Source: Chloroflexota bacterium
GTDB taxonomy: Bacteria; Chloroflexota; Anaerolineae; Anaerolineales; UBA11858
Length of the DNA: 8,028 nucleotides
Direction of reading: 5' to 3'
Assembly: GCA_030666985.1 (NCBI GenBank)
Contig: DAOUWT010000105.1
Coordinates: forward strand, 1 to 8,028
Shown: positions 6,272 to 8,028 of the stretch, in pieces
Layout: every line of letters starts with the position of its first letter
Position numbering within the stretch: position 1 is the first letter of the stretch
The notes under the pieces: model-generated
Databases searched by the model: none
What the model was told of the DNA's origin: nothing
What the model saw: the letters and a program-made list of their open reading frames with translations, nothing else
Translations under genes and position numbers: made by a program

Positions 6272-7705
6272 ATGAGAACCACTCAGAGGATGTTTCAAAA
6301 AACTTTTTTACTCTTTGTTTTGTTGCTTGTGACAGGAATGGGGTTTGCCTCAAAGGCCCATGCTCAGGGAACTCCTGTTTCCCCATTTGGGGTTTTTTGT
6401 TCTAACAGAGAACTTCACATTAATGTCGAGGATTGGACGCCTGGGGTGCCCCTGACCTTGTTTGTTAATGGAGAGGAAGCTGGCAAAATGGTGACCTCTG
6501 ATGATGGAGCTGCTCATTTCACGGGCAGAGGTGGGGGATTGCTGGAAATCACCCTGGAGGATGCAGATGGCAATACCTTGGTCGCCGGTCGGGCAGATTG
6601 TACCGTTCCACCACCAGAGATAGCGCGTTTCGACGTGGATCCCTCCAACGCCAATGTTTTTCTTGATGTCCCCTTTACCTTTAGAGCATTCGGCGTAGAT
6701 GAAAATGACGAGGAAATGCCCGTTTATGTGATATGGACGACAGAAAGTGGAAGTATTTCTCCGGATGGCGTATTAACGGTTTCCCAGCCAGGAGAATTCA
6801 TAGTTACGGTGACTATGGCGGGAGATGGATACAGTTCCACTTATCTCATAAACGTAACCGCTACAGCTCCTCCGCAATCCCTTAAAATCTTTCCAGAAGA
6901 TATCACTTTAAGCGTTGGCGACCCTGTCGTTTTTGGAGTGACCGGTGTAGATGCGGAAGGCAATGAATTTCCGATCACGCCTAAATTTGATATTGATGGT
7001 GGCGAAATTGACCCCTTTGGTTTCTACGCGGCCTCAGAAGAAGGAGATTTCACGGTTACAGCGACCATTGAAGGTATCGATCTTGAAGCCACCGCAGTTG
7101 TGCATGTTATTCCTGTCGTGGAAAGCATTGAAATTCGACCTCAGATCAAAGAGATTGAAGTAGAAAGCACTCAGCAATTTGAGGTGGTGGGGATTGGCGA
7201 AGACGGGGAAGATGTTCCCCTGCCAGCCGCCCCTATGTGGAGCGCTGAATTGGGAGAGATCACCGAAGATGGTTTGTACACCGCAACAACCGAAGGAATC
7301 GAAATAATCGAAGTAGTGGTACCTCGTCAAACCTTCAGCCAGAGAGAAGGTGGAATTGGCGTGCTGGCCGGTATGAGGAAGCCGTTCGAAGCCCGGTTGG
7401 GCTTTCAGGTCATGCCAGCAGAAAGGTTGTCAGAGATAGTTGATGAGGAAACTGACCAGGATGATGTAAGTGCAACCCCGCAAGGAATGAGCGATGAGGA
7501 AACTGACCAGGATGATGTAAGTACAGCCCCGCAGGCAGCGAGCGATGAGGAAAAAACTGAGTTAAGAGAGATAGTTACATTTATAATTGAGAACAGGGTA
7601 TTGTGTTGCAGCGGTAGTGGCTTGTTGGCTATGTTTGCTTTGGGAATATATCTCTATAAAAGCCGGAAAAGAGCGATGCAGGAAATGGTTGACGAGAATC
7701 TTTAA
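6272..7705 (+). CDS. Secreted, membrane-anchored protein with bacterial Ig-like repeats
   Basis: This 477-residue protein begins with a signal peptide: basic MRTTQRMFQK, a hydrophobic core at about 11-25 and a likely cleavage after Ala31 (AHA). An N-terminal beta-rich domain (about 34-112) is bracketed by Cys43 and Cys110, which could form a disulfide. Three Ig-like units of the Big_2 (BID_2) type follow at about 116-196, 200-283 and 287-352. Each has a strand like IxxRP or IxPED, then a V-x-F-x-V-x-G strand with D/E-x-G, then a 'G-I/D-x-x-G-x-Y/L-T' turn. An acidic Gly/Ser/Pro-containing repeat lies at 391-428. A transmembrane helix at about 443-462 and a basic KSRKRA tail predict the Ig-like part outside and the C-terminus in the cytoplasm. 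The role is unknown; adhesion or cell-surface binding is the usual guess for this architecture. It has its own promoter and no visible link to the RAMP genes. Confidence 0.85.
   Translation: MRTTQRMFQKTFLLFVLLLVTGMGFASKAHAQGTPVSPFGVFCSNRELHINVEDWTPGVPLTLFVNGEEAGKMVTSDDGAAHFTGRGGGLLEITLEDADGNTLVAGRADCTVPPPEIARFDVDPSNANVFLDVPFTFRAFGVDENDEEMPVYVIWTTESGSISPDGVLTVSQPGEFIVTVTMAGDGYSSTYLINVTATAPPQSLKIFPEDITLSVGDPVVFGVTGVDAEGNEFPITPKFDIDGGEIDPFGFYAASEEGDFTVTATIEGIDLEATAVVHVIPVVESIEIRPQIKEIEVESTQQFEVVGIGEDGEDVPLPAAPMWSAELGEITEDGLYTATTEGIEIIEVVVPRQTFSQREGGIGVLAGMRKPFEARLGFQVMPAERLSEIVDEETDQDDVSATPQGMSDEETDQDDVSTAPQAASDEEKTELREIVTFIIENRVLCCSGSGLLAMFALGIYLYKSRKRAMQEMVDENL
7442..7543 (+). repeat. 51-bp coding tandem repeat (17-residue acidic unit)
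   Basis: Two 51-bp units, 7442-7492 and 7493-7543, are nearly identical, and a third begins at 7544 (GATGAGGAA). Each encodes DEETDQDDVS followed by a seven-residue Thr/Ala/Pro/Gln/Ser tail, at residues 391-407 and 408-424. The first 30 bases of the two units are identical. The in-frame period lets copy number change without breaking the protein. The segment forms an acidic spacer before the membrane helix. Confidence 0.92.
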
Positions 7706-7716
7706 TATTCGTCCTC

Positions 7717-8028
7717 TCACCTCTCTCTATTCAAACTCCGTTCTTCGCTGAAGCCCTCCGGGTAGCGCTGGCGCAATTTCTCGACATTCTCCTCTCCAAT
7801 CTCCCCCAGGTCTAACCCGCAGGCGGAGGCTGCCTCCGCCACGTACCACATAACATCCCCCAACTCTTCCCCCAGGGCGGCAACATCCAAGGGATGGCCG
7901 TGGGCCGTCATCTTCTTGACCTTGTTGGCAAACTCTCCCGCCTCCCCCGCTAGCCCAAGGGCAGAAACTATTAGACGACGTTCCCCGTTTCCCCCCGCTC
8001 CGGAGGTGCGTGCGGCTAATTTTTGATA
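7717..8028 (-). CDS. MazG-like nucleoside triphosphate pyrophosphohydrolase (5' end missing)
   Basis: On the minus strand the frame is open from the window edge to a TGA at 7717-7719 and gives 103 residues, close to the usual length of the small all-alpha MazG-like NTP pyrophosphatases; only a few N-terminal residues are missing. Numbered from the window edge, it starts YQKLAART and carries the magnesium-binding motifs E29-x2-E32 (LAGEAGEF) and E55-x2-D58 (EELGDVMWYV), the ExxE...ExxD signature of the family. KVKK and HGH between the motifs also fit. Such enzymes hydrolyse canonical or damaged NTPs to NMP and pyrophosphate, serving as house-cleaning enzymes. A downstream ATG at 7909-7911 would lose the first motif and is not the start. 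The gene converges on the Ig-like protein gene, 11 bp apart, with no clear terminator between them. It has no obvious tie to the RAMP operon. Confidence 0.9.
   Translation of the reverse strand, partial: YQKLAARTSGAGGNGERRLIVSALGLAGEAGEFANKVKKMTAHGHPLDVAALGEELGDVMWYVAEAASACGLDLGEIGEENVEKLRQRYPEGFSEERSLNRER

Noticed and set aside
7717..8028. MazG-like gene as part of the CRISPR-like module
   Set aside because: It is on the opposite strand, separated by an unrelated surface-protein gene, and such enzymes are common housekeeping genes.

Overview
The window appears to be a bacterial chromosomal segment of moderate GC content. Ordinary cellular genes flank a compact three-gene block that looks CRISPR-related and does not fit a standard layout. 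Nothing visible fixes the taxon. Two extended -10 promoters (TGn plus TATAAT-like), strong AGGAGGT ribosome sites and short GC-rich intergenic tandem repeats would suit Chloroflexota or a similar group, but that is a guess, not a result.

Layout. (1) Bases 1-747, plus strand: the 3' part of an alpha/beta hydrolase of the monoacylglycerol lipase/lysophospholipase type. (2) 748-904: a gap with a 7-bp tandem repeat; a candidate promoter at 732-760 and an AGGAGGT site feed the next gene. (3) 905-6024, plus strand: three overlapping genes, so almost certainly one transcript. The first encodes a 1073-residue protein with three RAMP (Cas7-like) units and a long, probably helical segment between or inside units 1 and 2. 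The second encodes a 306-residue protein with a four-cysteine zinc-ribbon motif, which I do not recognise. The third encodes a Cas6-like RAMP endoribonuclease. (4) 6025-6271: a gap with a 10-bp tandem repeat, a GC-rich stretch and a clear extended -10 promoter. (5) 6272-7705, plus strand: a secreted, membrane-anchored protein with Ig-like repeats. (6) 7717-8028, minus strand: a MazG-like nucleotide pyrophosphohydrolase that runs off the window and converges on (5).

How the central genes may work together (inference). A Cas6-like protein would process or hold a guide RNA. The fused Cas7-like units would bind that RNA as a single-chain backbone. The zinc-ribbon protein would be an accessory subunit or regulator. 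No Cas10, Cas1, Cas2, Cas5-like gene or CRISPR array lies in the window. The order Cas7-like, helical segment, Cas7-like, Cas7-like recalls the single-protein type III-E effector (Cas7-11/gRAMP). However, this protein is shorter, has three rather than four Cas7-like units, and keeps company with Cas6 and a zinc-ribbon protein. It may be an undescribed Cas10-less type III-like or RAMP-derived module. The main uncertainties are whether a CRISPR array exists elsewhere in the genome and whether any of the units can cut RNA.
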